Assembly: GCF_040096615.1 (NCBI RefSeq)
Contig: NZ_JBBMEJ010000016.1
Span: 28,955-92,954, forward strand
Length of the DNA stretch: 64,000 nt
Reading direction: 5' to 3'
From: Blautia_A aquisgranensis
GTDB lineage: Bacteria; Bacillota; Clostridia; Lachnospirales; Lachnospiraceae
Positions 1 through 8,418 of the stretch are shown here, piece by piece. A program made the position numbers and the translations under genes. Position 1 is the first letter of the stretch; each line of letters opens with the position of its first letter. The notes beneath the pieces are model-generated. The model searched no databases. It was not told the DNA's origin and saw nothing but the letters and a program-made list of their open reading frames with translations.

Positions 1-405
1 TCCCTGCTGGGACTTCCAAGAGCAATGTGGGCCGGAATCGCCTGCATGTCCGTATGTCTTCCGTTTACAGAAGACTGTAAAGGCAGAGCTGGAAAAAGAG
101 GGCTGTTTAATATTGTCGGCTGCCTGATCTTTGTGGTGCTCTATCTGGTACTTCCGAAAAGCATGTATCCGTATATCGGAATGATCGGCGGAATCGGAGT
201 AGGATATTCAGCAGGTTATGCGTGGCAGACAGCGTTTAATACCTTTGGCGCCCTGTCCATCGCATCAGGCCTGTTCGGAATGCCGGCAGCTGTGATGCTC
301 CGTATCGGCGCAAATGTATTTGGAGCAGCTTATACCATGATCTTAAATAAGCTGGGCGACAAAGCAGTGCAGTACTTTGGGGTACGGAAAAACGCACAAG
401 CATAA
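1..405 (+). CDS. C-terminal part of a FUSC-like multi-pass membrane protein (partial)
   Basis: The frame is open from the first base, so the gene starts upstream of the window. The visible 134 residues hold two or three hydrophobic segments separated by a basic loop (KGRAGKRG) and end with a hydrophilic tail. The pattern of a basic Arg-containing loop followed by a membrane span, and a late RIGANVFGA-type segment, resembles the C-terminal half of FUSC or aromatic-acid-exporter-like inner membrane proteins. That assignment is an inference from pattern; no catalytic motif can be checked. A strong intrinsic terminator follows directly, so this is the last gene of its transcription unit. Confidence 0.5.
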   Translation, partial: SLLGLPRAMWAGIACMSVCLPFTEDCKGRAGKRGLFNIVGCLIFVVLYLVLPKSMYPYIGMIGGIGVGYSAGYAWQTAFNTFGALSIASGLFGMPAAVMLRIGANVFGAAYTMILNKLGDKAVQYFGVRKNAQA

Positions 406-420
406 AACATTTTCTGTAAA

Positions 421-472
421 ATAATGCATCGCAGGGATTGACAGGAGTCAGTTCCCGGGTGCATTATTTTTT
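421..472 (+). terminator. Intrinsic terminator after the FUSC-like gene
   Basis: ATAATGCA (421-428) pairs with TGCATTAT (460-467), and a run of T follows to 472. Confidence 0.75.
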
Positions 473-555
473 ATGTCATAGAAAATTACTCTGTAATGTT
501 ATAATGACCCAAAATTATTCTCACATATTTTCGAGAAAAAGGAGAACTTAAAAAA

Positions 556-1488
556 ATGAGTACATTAACTGTCTTGTTACAGCAGATTGGAATGTTCGTG
601 ATCTATATCATCACCGGAATCATTCTGATCCGCACCAAAGTACTGACCAGGGAAACATTGGAAGTAATTTCCCGCTTCGTGATCAATCTGGCTTTGCCGG
701 TAATGATCTTTGTCAATACCGTTAATGGCGTAGACCGCCAAACATTTCTTGCATCCTTGCCCATTCTGGGAATTGCGGCAGCCATGTATATCGGACTTCT
801 GATTCTTGGAAAAATATCTGCAAATGTTTTTCATCTGAAGGGAGATCATCTGCAGCTGTATCGGGCTATGACCATGTTTGGAAATGTGGGATTTATGGGA
901 ATTCCCATTGTGATCAGTATTTATCCGGAAAAAGGAATGCTTTACATATCTGTTTTCACGATTATTGATCAGCTAATGCTCTGGACCCTGGGCGTGAAGC
1001 TGACTTCTCCGGAAAAAGAGGCTGCGGCATTTAATCCGAAAAAGCTTATCAACCCTGTAACTGTGGCGATCGTTCTGGCAATGATCTGTGTACTTGCGGG
1101 AATACAGATCCCAGAGATCCTTAATTCTGCACTTCAGAAAATGGGAGCAACTGCAACCCCTCTGGCTATGATCTATCTGGGAGGAATCTTTGCCTGCATA
1201 GATGTGCTGAAGTTTATCCGGAAACCGGATTACTATGGGATCGTTCTTGTAAAAATGCTGGTATTTCCGGTGCTCTTTTATCTGTTGCTGGGACTACTCC
1301 CTGTTGCAGCAGATATCCGAATGACAATGGCTCTGACCTCAGCTATGCCGGTAATGTCCTCCGTGGTCATGATGGCAAATGCTTCCGGTTCGGACGGAGA
1401 TTATGCAATGGGAGGAATTCTGGTATCAACAGTATGTGCCATTATAACTCTTCCGCTGGTATCCTGGATCTTTCAGCAGATCGGTTAA
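556..1488 (+). CDS. AEC family (auxin efflux carrier-like) transporter
   Basis: This 310-residue protein is almost entirely hydrophobic, with about ten predicted membrane segments in two halves joined by a short polar linker near residue 150. That is the layout of the AEC family, whose bacterial members move small organic acids such as malate or malonate. Motifs typical of the family are visible: a polar MFGNVGFMGIP stretch in the middle of the N-terminal half and a PVMSSVVMMA segment near the C-terminus. An AGGAG ribosome site lies about 11 bases before the ATG. The substrate cannot be deduced. A second AEC gene lies 2.3 kb downstream on the opposite strand and is only distantly similar. Confidence 0.85.
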   Translation: MSTLTVLLQQIGMFVIYIITGIILIRTKVLTRETLEVISRFVINLALPVMIFVNTVNGVDRQTFLASLPILGIAAAMYIGLLILGKISANVFHLKGDHLQLYRAMTMFGNVGFMGIPIVISIYPEKGMLYISVFTIIDQLMLWTLGVKLTSPEKEAAAFNPKKLINPVTVAIVLAMICVLAGIQIPEILNSALQKMGATATPLAMIYLGGIFACIDVLKFIRKPDYYGIVLVKMLVFPVLFYLLLGLLPVAADIRMTMALTSAMPVMSSVVMMANASGSDGDYAMGGILVSTVCAIITLPLVSWIFQQIG

Positions 1489-1576
1489 AGTATTGCTCTG
1501 AAAAGTAATTTGCCGTATAATGGCAGTAGCAAAACGGCCTTCCGTTTTCTGAAAGGCTGGACAGAGGAGAAAACAC

Positions 1577-2845
1577 ATGTACGAAGAAACAACAGAAAAA
1601 CTTTTGGAATTTATCAGCAAGAGCCCGACTGCATTTCAGGCAGCAGAAGAAACACGAAAACGTTTTCTGGAGGAGGGTTTTACTGAGCTTAAAGAGGAAG
1701 AACACTGGGAACTGGAAAAAGGCGGAAAATATTTTGTCATGCGAAATCATTCTGCAATCATTGGATTTTCCATTCCGGTAAATGATTCCAGAAGATATCA
1801 TATCATTGCAAGTCACAGCGATTCCCCATCTTTTAAGATCAAGGAGAATCCGGAGATGTCTGTAGGCGGAGCTTATGTGAAGCTGAACGTGGAACGCTAC
1901 GGAGGAATGATCCTTTCCACATGGTTTGACCGTCCGCTATCTGTGGCAGGACGTATGATCGTGCGAAAAAACGGCAAGATTCTCGAGAAGCTGGTAGATG
2001 CGGACAGAGATCTTGTGATGATCCCAAGCCTTGCCATTCATATGAACCGTGATATCAACGGCGGATATCATTATAATGTACAGAAAGACATGCTTCCGCT
2101 GTATAGCGGAAACGGCGAAAAGGGCAGCTTTATACGGATGATGGCAGAACTGGCCGGTGTGCATCCTGAAGATGTCCTGGGACAGGATCTGTTCCTTTAT
2201 AACCGTATGCCTGGAACTGTCTGGGGCGCAAGAAATGAATTCGTATCAAGTCCGAGACTGGATGATCTGCAATGTGCTTTTGCCTCCCTGGAAGGGTTTC
2301 TCACAGCAGATAAGAAAAAAAACATTGCAGTCCATTGCGTACTGGATAATGAGGAAGTTGGAAGTACTACCAGACAGGGAGCGGCTTCTGCATTTCTGAA
2401 GGATGTACTGTACCGGATTCATCTGGCACTTGGTGGCGATCATGAGGGCTTTCTGATGGCACTTGCCGAGAGCTTTATGATCTCAGCTGACAATGCCCAT
2501 GCCCTTCATCCCAATTATACAGATAAGGCGGATCCGGTGAATAAACCGGTGATGAACGGCGGAATCGTGATCAAATATAACGCGAATCAGAAGTATTGTA
2601 CGGATGGAATTTCTGCTGCAATCTTTAAAGAGCTTTGCAGAGAAGCGGAGGTACCGTATCAGACATTTGTAAACCGCTCAGATATTGCAGGCGGATCCAC
2701 ACTTGGAAATATTTCTAACACACAGGCAGCTATGAATACCGTTGATATCGGACTTCCGCAGCTGGCCATGCATTCGGCTTACGAGACGGCCGGAGTGAAG
2801 GATACAGAGAGCCTGGTACGCGCGGCACGTGTATTCTACAGATAA
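1577..2845 (+). CDS. apeB: M18 family metalloaminopeptidase
   Basis: Cytosolic zinc aminopeptidase of the M18 family (aspartyl or yeast ApeI type), 422 residues, the usual length. Metal-binding and catalytic signatures are present: SHSDSP (His ligand and Asp) near residue 78, a central RLDD motif near 225, DNEEVGS near 260 with the catalytic Glu pair, and a C-terminal SDIAGGSTLG followed by a late His (MHSAYE). It releases N-terminal residues from peptides during peptide recycling. An AGAGGAG ribosome site precedes the ATG. Only 17 bases separate it from the downstream HAD gene, so the two are probably co-transcribed. Confidence 0.92.
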   Translation: MYEETTEKLLEFISKSPTAFQAAEETRKRFLEEGFTELKEEEHWELEKGGKYFVMRNHSAIIGFSIPVNDSRRYHIIASHSDSPSFKIKENPEMSVGGAYVKLNVERYGGMILSTWFDRPLSVAGRMIVRKNGKILEKLVDADRDLVMIPSLAIHMNRDINGGYHYNVQKDMLPLYSGNGEKGSFIRMMAELAGVHPEDVLGQDLFLYNRMPGTVWGARNEFVSSPRLDDLQCAFASLEGFLTADKKKNIAVHCVLDNEEVGSTTRQGAASAFLKDVLYRIHLALGGDHEGFLMALAESFMISADNAHALHPNYTDKADPVNKPVMNGGIVIKYNANQKYCTDGISAAIFKELCREAEVPYQTFVNRSDIAGGSTLGNISNTQAAMNTVDIGLPQLAMHSAYETAGVKDTESLVRAARVFYR

Positions 2846-2862
2846 GGCGGAGGATTTTTGAT

Positions 2863-3672
2863 ATGAGCAGAAAAGCAGTATTTTTTGATGCGGACGGAAC
2901 AGTCTGCGATATGAAAAAAGGCGTGCCGGACAGTGCACTTGAGGCAATACGAGCACTGGTGAATAACGGGCATGAAGCCTGGCTGTGTACAGGAAGAAGC
3001 AGAGCTTTTGTTCCCGGTTATCTGGAGCAGATTCCCTTTACCGGAATGATCAGTGCCTGTGGCTCTACCATTGAGAAAGACGGGAAGCGTCTTTTTAACA
3101 AAGAGATGACTCCGGAGATCGCGAAGCTTTCCGTGGAGGTGCTGAGAAAATATGGTCTGGTTCCTGTAATGGAAGGCGCATACTATATGTATTACGACAA
3201 GGATGAATATACAGATGATGTGAACTGGTATGCCAGCCTGATCACGGAAACACTGGGAGAGAGATGGCGTCCGATCCGGGGAAACGAAGACCATATGCAG
3301 ATCAACAAGATCAGCGCAAAAATGATGCCCGGTTGTGATGCGGAAAAAGCCCTTTCCATTCTGAGAGAGTACTATGACATTATCCGTCATGAGGGCAGCA
3401 GCTCTTTTGTGGGAAATACCATTGAGCTTGTGCCAAAGGGCTTCAACAAGGCCGTGGGAATTGCAACGGTGATCCGGCTATTTGACATTCCGTGGGAGGA
3501 TACCATAGTATTCGGAGACAGCAATAATGATCTGGCAATGTTTGAATATGCAGCAACGAAGGTTGCCATGGGAAATGCTTCTCCGAAGATCAAAGAGCTT
3601 GCAGACTATGTAACTTCCGATATGTTCCATTATGGAATACGGGACGGATTAAGGTATCTGAAGCTGATCTGA
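2863..3672 (+). CDS. Cof-type HAD-IIB family phosphatase
   Basis: 269-residue HAD hydrolase. Motif I, FFDADGTVCD, supplies the nucleophile Asp and general acid Asp at residues 8-10. Motif II Ser/Thr is probably the CTGRSR segment. The C-terminal GDSNNDLAMF is motif IV, which binds magnesium. The large cap between them is of the type IIB (Cof) form, which dephosphorylates sugar phosphates or related small molecules in the cytosol. The exact substrate is unknown. It follows the aminopeptidase after 17 bases with its own AAGGCGGAGG site, and the unit ends at the hairpin at 3687-3778. Confidence 0.88.
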   Translation: MSRKAVFFDADGTVCDMKKGVPDSALEAIRALVNNGHEAWLCTGRSRAFVPGYLEQIPFTGMISACGSTIEKDGKRLFNKEMTPEIAKLSVEVLRKYGLVPVMEGAYYMYYDKDEYTDDVNWYASLITETLGERWRPIRGNEDHMQINKISAKMMPGCDAEKALSILREYYDIIRHEGSSSFVGNTIELVPKGFNKAVGIATVIRLFDIPWEDTIVFGDSNNDLAMFEYAATKVAMGNASPKIKELADYVTSDMFHYGIRDGLRYLKLI

Positions 3673-3686
3673 TTAGATATGTACAT

Positions 3687-3778
3687 AAAAATACGGCGGG
3701 AACTGTAAACAGTGAGACGGCCCCAAGAAGTCTAGCTTTTTGGAGTCGATACACGGGACAGGTTCCTGCCGTATTTTT
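3687..3778. terminator. Long-loop bidirectional terminator between convergent genes
   Basis: A 16-17 base inverted repeat (3687-3702 with 3762-3778) starts with AAAA and ends with TTTTT, so it can serve the HAD gene on the plus strand and the AEC gene on the minus strand. The loop is unusually long, about 59 bases. Confidence 0.7.
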
Positions 3779-3821
3779 AATGAATTTTTTGTCTGAATCA
3801 GGACAGCCGAAATTTCAAAAC

Positions 3822-4766
3822 TCAGACAAGCCCGAGATTCCGGCAGATAAAGAGCCAGAAAGTCAGGGTAAAAGAGCTCAAAAGCGTTGTGAGAAGTACA
3901 ACACCGGAGGTAAAAGAGCCTTCGTGATCCATGTTTTTTGCCATGACAAAACAACTTACAGTGCTGGCAGAGCCAAGCATGATGATAATGGAAACAAGCT
4001 TATCCCTGGTAAAACCACGGGAAATGGCAAGAGGAAGAAAGAGTGCTTCATATCCTACAAGCTTCATAAAGGTACACACGACAGATGCTTTCAGTCTGGA
4101 AAAAGCTTTTCCAAAACGGAGAGAGCCTCCCATAGCCATCAGTCCCAGAGGGGTTGCTGTTTTTGCAAGGTTGCCGACTGTGGAATCCAGAATCTTTGGA
4201 AACGGAAACCGTAAAAGAGACCAGACCATGCCTGCTGCAATGCCTAGGATGATCGGATTGGTTACAATACCCTTCAGGGTTTTCTTAAGGGCGGTACGGT
4301 CCAGCCGGCCCTGTCCGGGCTTAAATACAGAAAGCACAACAACAGCCATCACATTATAGAGGGGCACACTGGCAATAATCATCAGAGGTGCCATACCTGC
4401 GTTTCCATAAAGATTCTGGATAACCGCGATTCCCAGGATCGCGGCGCTACTTCGGTAAGAAGCCTGGATAAACTCACCGCGGATATCTGACGGATGAAGA
4501 AACAGCGACAGAAGAACGGAAATTGTAATGCTTAAAGAAGTGATCACGAAGCAGAAGATTACCATTTTCAGATCCCAGACCTTGTAAATATCTACCTGAG
4601 CAATATCCTGAAACAGAAGAACAGGCAGAGCTGCCACAAATACGAATTTATTCATACGGCTGACGAAAGCATCATCAAAAAGTCCGATTCTGCGGAAAAA
4701 ATATCCAAGAAGCAGAGTGAAAAAAATCGGTATGGTAGCATTCAGACAGAAAATAAGATTTTCCAT
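3822..4766 (-). CDS. AEC family transporter (second copy)
   Basis: A 314-residue membrane protein of the auxin efflux carrier family with about ten hydrophobic segments. The start at 4766 is chosen because AAGGAGG lies eight bases upstream; an earlier in-frame start at 4799 has no ribosome site. The N-terminal half carries a TLLLGYFFRRIGL stretch and the C-terminal half a TATPLGLMAMGGSL stretch that aligns with the ATATPLAMIYLGG stretch of the gene at 556. Having two distinct AEC genes this close suggests transport of related organic acids. It is convergent with the HAD gene and divergent from the phosphatase-like gene at 4916. Confidence 0.87.
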   Translation of the reverse strand: MENLIFCLNATIPIFFTLLLGYFFRRIGLFDDAFVSRMNKFVFVAALPVLLFQDIAQVDIYKVWDLKMVIFCFVITSLSITISVLLSLFLHPSDIRGEFIQASYRSSAAILGIAVIQNLYGNAGMAPLMIIASVPLYNVMAVVVLSVFKPGQGRLDRTALKKTLKGIVTNPIILGIAAGMVWSLLRFPFPKILDSTVGNLAKTATPLGLMAMGGSLRFGKAFSRLKASVVCTFMKLVGYEALFLPLAISRGFTRDKLVSIIIMLGSASTVSCFVMAKNMDHEGSFTSGVVLLTTLLSSFTLTFWLFICRNLGLV

Positions 4767-4915
4767 AAAGAAAGCCTCCTTGGGGTAAAATATATCCACT
4801 TATTATATCGAATCCACGAAAATTGTCAAACTAGGTGTACGGAACTGTAAATTTCTGGTATGATAAACAGTATTGTCAAAAACGGCACAGGGTTTAAGAA
4901 GGAGAAAGGAAAGAA

Positions 4916-5956
4916 ATGAGATACGGAAAGATACGGATCGAGGATGGCTTTTTTGTATTTAACAGACATATGATGCTGAACAGTCTTCCATGCAAGGACA
5001 TTCTCTGGGCATATATGCGTAGGGAAGGCGCGGATAGAACGGGAGAGAAGCAGCTGATCATCAACTATCTGGTAATTATAACAAGACGTCAGAAACGTTA
5101 TAAATTCGATATGACAGAACAGGAGGTTCAGGATTGTCTCAGACTTCTTAAGGTACTGAATCCGGATATGGCAGTAGGTTTTCCAAAGGGCAGCAGGCTG
5201 CCACTGCAGAACCTTCCCAATACCAGAGATCTTGGGGCACTGATGACTGAGGACGGTTCGCATATTCTGCCAAGAAAGCTTTTACGAAGCGGTGAGATCT
5301 ATCATGCCTCCATGGCAGACAGCCGTATTCTTTCAGAAGAATATAATGTAAAAACAGTGATCGATTTCCGGTCAGCAGCAGAAGTAAAGAAAAAACCGGA
5401 TGATATCATGGCAGGGGTAGAATATTATCATATTCCGATTCTGGATGAGGAGAGCGGAGGAAGAAGTTTTTTCGAACAGGTGATGTCCTGCTATGGAGAT
5501 ACGGACAAGTACATGCAGGACAGATATCGCAGCTTCCTTACTGATGAATATTCCCTGAAACAGTATGCACGTTTTCTGGATGTCCTTCTTCATGTAAAAA
5601 ACGGAGCAGTTGTTTTTCACAGTACAACAGGAGAAGACCGGGCAGGCGTAGGAACTGCACTGCTTCTTTTTGCGCTGGGTGTCTCGAAGGAGACTATCCG
5701 GAAAGATTTTATAAGATCAAATCCCTGCTTTGAGGAAGAACTTAAATATATGCACAGACTTTATCGCGCATATCGTCCGGAAAACATCCAGAAATTTGAA
5801 AATCTGACAGCCTTTTACCAGGTAAAAGAATCTTATATCAATACCGTATTCGATGTGATCGAAAAAGAAAATGGCGGTGTGGAAAAGTTCCTGCGGAAGA
5901 AGCTTTATCTGACACCCAAAGCACTCGAAGAGCTTCGAAACAAATATCTGATCTGA
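4916..5956 (+). CDS. Tyrosine/serine protein phosphatase-like protein with catalytic Cys replaced by Ser
   Basis: 346 residues. Residues about 100-346 match the bacterial phosphatase family that begins with NxRDLG (here NTRDLGAL near 103) and carries an HCxxGxDRxG active-site loop. Here the loop reads HSTTGEDRAG, residues 235-244: the CX5R nucleophile Cys is Ser236, while Arg242 is kept. The substitution is a clear AGT codon. Enzymes of this family use that Cys as nucleophile, so this protein is probably inactive or a phospho-ligand-binding pseudophosphatase; a single miscalled base (TGT or TGC needed) is the alternative. The first 95 residues form an extra domain, probably beta-rich and PH-like, with no recognisable motif. 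GGAG ribosome site present. Confidence 0.8.
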   Translation: MRYGKIRIEDGFFVFNRHMMLNSLPCKDILWAYMRREGADRTGEKQLIINYLVIITRRQKRYKFDMTEQEVQDCLRLLKVLNPDMAVGFPKGSRLPLQNLPNTRDLGALMTEDGSHILPRKLLRSGEIYHASMADSRILSEEYNVKTVIDFRSAAEVKKKPDDIMAGVEYYHIPILDEESGGRSFFEQVMSCYGDTDKYMQDRYRSFLTDEYSLKQYARFLDVLLHVKNGAVVFHSTTGEDRAGVGTALLLFALGVSKETIRKDFIRSNPCFEEELKYMHRLYRAYRPENIQKFENLTAFYQVKESYINTVFDVIEKENGGVEKFLRKKLYLTPKALEELRNKYLI

Positions 5957-6009
5957 CACTCCAAAATGCTTCTTATTAATTTTTGAAGGCATTTTACGAG
6001 AAATTTTGA

Positions 6010-6037
6010 TTGACAAAATTTCCGAAGTTGTTATAAT
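6010..6037 (+). promoter_or_regulatory. Sigma-A promoter for ilvNC
   Basis: TTGACA at 6010-6015, a 16-base spacer, and TATAAT at 6032-6037. Both boxes match consensus exactly. Confidence 0.8.
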
Positions 6038-6122
6038 GATAAGAAAGCAATGTTTATTAGATTAAAGCGTTAACTGACGAAGTTGGTTTTCTATACATAA
6101 AGTGTTGAAAGCAGGTGTATTA

Positions 6123-6620
6123 ATGGAAAAGAGAATACTATCCATTCTTGTGGATAATACTTCCGGAGTCCTTAGCCGTGTGGCTGGCCTTTTCAGCCGC
6201 CGTGGATATAATATCGACAGCATTACAGCAGGTGTGACTGCAGATGACAGATATTCCCGTATGACGGTTGTCTGCGAGGGAGATGATCAGATGATGCAGC
6301 AGATCACCAAGCAGCTGGCGAAGCAGGAAGATGTGCGAGATGTCAAGATGCTGAAGCCGGATGACAGTGTGGCCAGGGAGCTGATGCTTGTCAAGGTTGC
6401 AGTGAAGCCGGAGCAGAGACAGGGAGCACTTTCGATTGCAGATATCTTTCGTGCTAAAGTAGTTGATGTAAGTAAGGATTCTCTTATCATGGAGATGACG
6501 GGAGGCCAGAACAAGCTTAAGGCTTTTGTTGAGCTGATGGCTGACTATGAGATTCTCGAGCTTGCAAGAACAGGAATCACAGGATTATCCCGCGGAAGCG
6601 AAGATGTGCGTTTCCTGTGA
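6123..6620 (+). CDS. ilvN: Acetolactate synthase small (regulatory) subunit
   Basis: 165 residues. The N-terminal ACT domain (RILSILVDNTSGVLSRVAGLFSRRGYNI) is the valine-binding feedback domain, and the C-terminal half matches the small-subunit domain with SRG near the end. It binds the catalytic subunit IlvB and confers valine inhibition in branched-chain amino acid synthesis. The ATG at 6123 is preferred over the GTG at 6102 because of its upstream AGCAGGTG and because the family starts at MEKR or similar. No ilvB is adjacent; ilvC follows after 90 bases in the same unit. The ALS-like enzyme at 41100 is in a glycan cluster and is not an obvious partner. Confidence 0.93.
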   Translation: MEKRILSILVDNTSGVLSRVAGLFSRRGYNIDSITAGVTADDRYSRMTVVCEGDDQMMQQITKQLAKQEDVRDVKMLKPDDSVARELMLVKVAVKPEQRQGALSIADIFRAKVVDVSKDSLIMEMTGGQNKLKAFVELMADYEILELARTGITGLSRGSEDVRFL

Positions 6621-6710
6621 GTTACATGTTTGCTAGGAGAGCAGCCACTCTCTTAACGATAAATAATTTTTATGAAGAAGATGTGATAAACATCAGAGGA
6701 GGAAAGTAAA

Positions 6711-7730
6711 ATGGCTAACAAGATTTTTTATCAGGAAGATTGTAATTTAAGCTTACTGGATGGTAAAAAAATTGCAATTATTGGATACGGAAGCCAGGGA
6801 CATGCACATGCTCTGAACTTAAAGGATTCCGGATGTGATGTCATTATCGGTCTGTACGAAGGCAGCAAATCCTGGAAAAGAGCTGAGGAGCAGGGCTTTA
6901 AAGTATATACAGCAGCAGAGGCTGCTAAACAGGCAGATATCATCATGATTCTTATCAACGATGAGAAACAGGCTAAGCTTTACAAAGAGTCCATCGAGCC
7001 AAACCTTGAAGAAGGCAACATGCTTATGTTCGCTCACGGCTTCAACATTCACTTTGGATGCATTAAACCTCCGAAATATGTTGATGTTACAATGATCGCT
7101 CCTAAGGGACCTGGACACACAGTAAGAAGTGAGTATCAGGCTGGCAAGGGTGTTCCGTGTCTGGTAGCTGTAGAGCAGGATGCTACAGGTAAAGCACAGG
7201 ATATCGCACTTGCATATGCACTTGGAATTGGTGGAGCAAGAGCTGGTGTTCTTGAGACAACATTCCGTACAGAGACAGAGACAGACCTCTTCGGTGAGCA
7301 GGCTGTACTTTGCGGTGGTGTTTGTGCACTTATGCAGGCTGGTTTCGAAACACTTGTTGAGGCTGGTTATGACCCAAGAAACGCATACTTCGAGTGTATC
7401 CATGAGATGAAACTGATCGTTGACCTGATCTATCAGTCAGGCTTCGCTGGAATGAGATATTCTATCTCCAACACAGCTGAGTATGGTGACTATGTAACAG
7501 GACCGAAGATCGTCACAGAGGATACAAAGAAAGCAATGAAGAAAGTACTTTCTGACATCCAGGATGGTACATTCGCTAAAGAGTTCTTACTCGACATGTC
7601 TGATGCAGGCGCTCAGGTACACTTCAAGGCTATGAGAAAATTAGCTTCTGAGCATCAGTCTGAGAAAGTCGGCGAGGAGATCCGTAAACTCTACAGCTGG
7701 AACGGCGAGGATAAACTTATTAATAACTAA
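6711..7730 (+). CDS. ilvC: Ketol-acid reductoisomerase (NADP+)
   Basis: 339 residues, the class I length. The N-terminal Rossmann domain has the dinucleotide motif GYGSQGHAHALNL near residue 25. The C-terminal knotted domain carries the Mg-binding Asp and Glu residues in DLFGEQAVLCGG and the later ECIHE segment. It converts acetolactate or acetohydroxybutyrate to the dihydroxy acids of valine and isoleucine synthesis. A GAGGAGG site lies nine bases before the ATG. It is the last gene of the ilvN-ilvC unit; a hairpin-rich repeat and terminator follow. Confidence 0.97.
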   Translation: MANKIFYQEDCNLSLLDGKKIAIIGYGSQGHAHALNLKDSGCDVIIGLYEGSKSWKRAEEQGFKVYTAAEAAKQADIIMILINDEKQAKLYKESIEPNLEEGNMLMFAHGFNIHFGCIKPPKYVDVTMIAPKGPGHTVRSEYQAGKGVPCLVAVEQDATGKAQDIALAYALGIGGARAGVLETTFRTETETDLFGEQAVLCGGVCALMQAGFETLVEAGYDPRNAYFECIHEMKLIVDLIYQSGFAGMRYSISNTAEYGDYVTGPKIVTEDTKKAMKKVLSDIQDGTFAKEFLLDMSDAGAQVHFKAMRKLASEHQSEKVGEEIRKLYSWNGEDKLINN

Positions 7731-7845
7731 GCAAAATTTACTGCGCCAGCAGGAAATTTTGCGATACTCAGGCGTAGCGTAAGCGGAGTCTGAGGTTCCG
7801 ATGAGGAACGACATTTACTGCGCCAGCAGGAAATTTTGTGATATG
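7731..7845. repeat. Hairpin-rich intergenic repeat with a 26-bp direct duplication
   Basis: Positions 7736-7761 and 7813-7838 are identical over 26 bases, 77 bp apart. The first copy sits inside an imperfect palindrome bounded by GCAAAATTT and AAATTTTGC. Between the copies lie two more stems, CTCAG...CTGAG and GTTCC-gatga-GGAAC. It resembles a small non-coding interspersed repeat. Whether it is multicopy cannot be seen here. Confidence 0.65.
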
Positions 7846-7846
7846 G

Positions 7847-7882
7847 ATCCCATCTGATTTTATGATCAGATGGGATTTTTTT
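7847..7882 (+). terminator. Intrinsic terminator of the ilv unit
   Basis: ATCCCATCTGAT (7847-7858) pairs perfectly with ATCAGATGGGAT (7865-7876), followed by six T. Confidence 0.88.
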
Positions 7883-7920
7883 GAAATTAACATTTGGGAA
7901 GAAGCTTGGGAAAAAACAGG

Positions 7921-7949
7921 TTGCATTCCAGAGAGGTTTCTGATATAAT
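7921..7949 (+). promoter_or_regulatory. Promoter of tRNA-Pro
   Basis: TTGCAT at 7921-7926, a 17-base spacer, and TATAAT at 7944-7949, ending 11 bases before the tRNA. Confidence 0.7.
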
Positions 7950-7960
7950 TTCTTTTGTTG

Positions 7961-8034
7961 CGGGGTATGGCGTAGCTTGGTAGCGCGCACGGCTGGGGGC
8001 CGTGAGGTCGCAGGTTCAAATCCTGTTGCCCCGA
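7961..8034 (+). tRNA. tRNA-Pro (anticodon GGG)
   Basis: A 74-nt cloverleaf. The acceptor stem is CGGGGTA with TGCCCCG, including the C1-G72 pair typical of bacterial tRNA-Pro, and the discriminator is A. The anticodon arm is CACGG-CTGGGGG-CCGTG, giving anticodon GGG, which reads CCC and CCU. The T arm has GGTTCAAATCC. The CCA end is not encoded. Confidence 0.95.
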
Positions 8035-8220
8035 TTTATACTTTAAAATCAAGGGTTTGCGGAGTTTGGGGAATCAAATCTCGAAAATCAAATCTCGAAA
8101 ATCATAGAAAATGATTACTTTTGATTAGTCGAAAGTAGAATTCATAATTAAAGAGAGGAGGTTCTTCCACACTTGCCAAGGTAGGGGAAGAATAAAACAA
8201 TCGAATAAAAAATAAATTTA

Positions 8221-8285
8221 GGCTTATAGATTATTGGTAAATAAATGTGCAATATACATTTTGTACAAATGATAATCTACAAGCC
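8221..8285. repeat. 14-bp inverted repeat around a 37-base AT-rich loop
   Basis: GGCTTATAGATTAT (8221-8234) and ATAATCTACAAGCC (8272-8285) are complementary at 13 of 14 positions. The right arm is followed by TTTTCTATTT, so the plus-strand RNA could act as a terminator. The shape also fits a small MITE-like unit. Confidence 0.5.
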
Positions 8286-8393
8286 TTTTCTATTTAGTAT
8301 ATCCTAAATTGTTAAGTAAATCAGCCTTGTATATGGATTTTTTTGTAAGGATTATTCGTAAGTGAAAAGAGATTCAGCCCCAAAAAGAAGGAG

Positions 8394-8418
8394 GCCGGGA
8401 GCAGTGCGAACTCCCGGC
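8394..8418 (-). terminator. GC-rich hairpin, probable terminator of the GH3 gene
   Basis: GCCGGGAG (8394-8401) pairs with CTCCCGGC (8411-8418). In the minus direction the stem is followed by CTCCTTCTTTTT. It lies about 130 bases past the GH3 stop codon. Confidence 0.5.

Noticed and set aside
7736..7838. CRISPR array
   Set aside because: Only two copies of a 26-bp unit with palindromic material between and no cas genes anywhere in the window.
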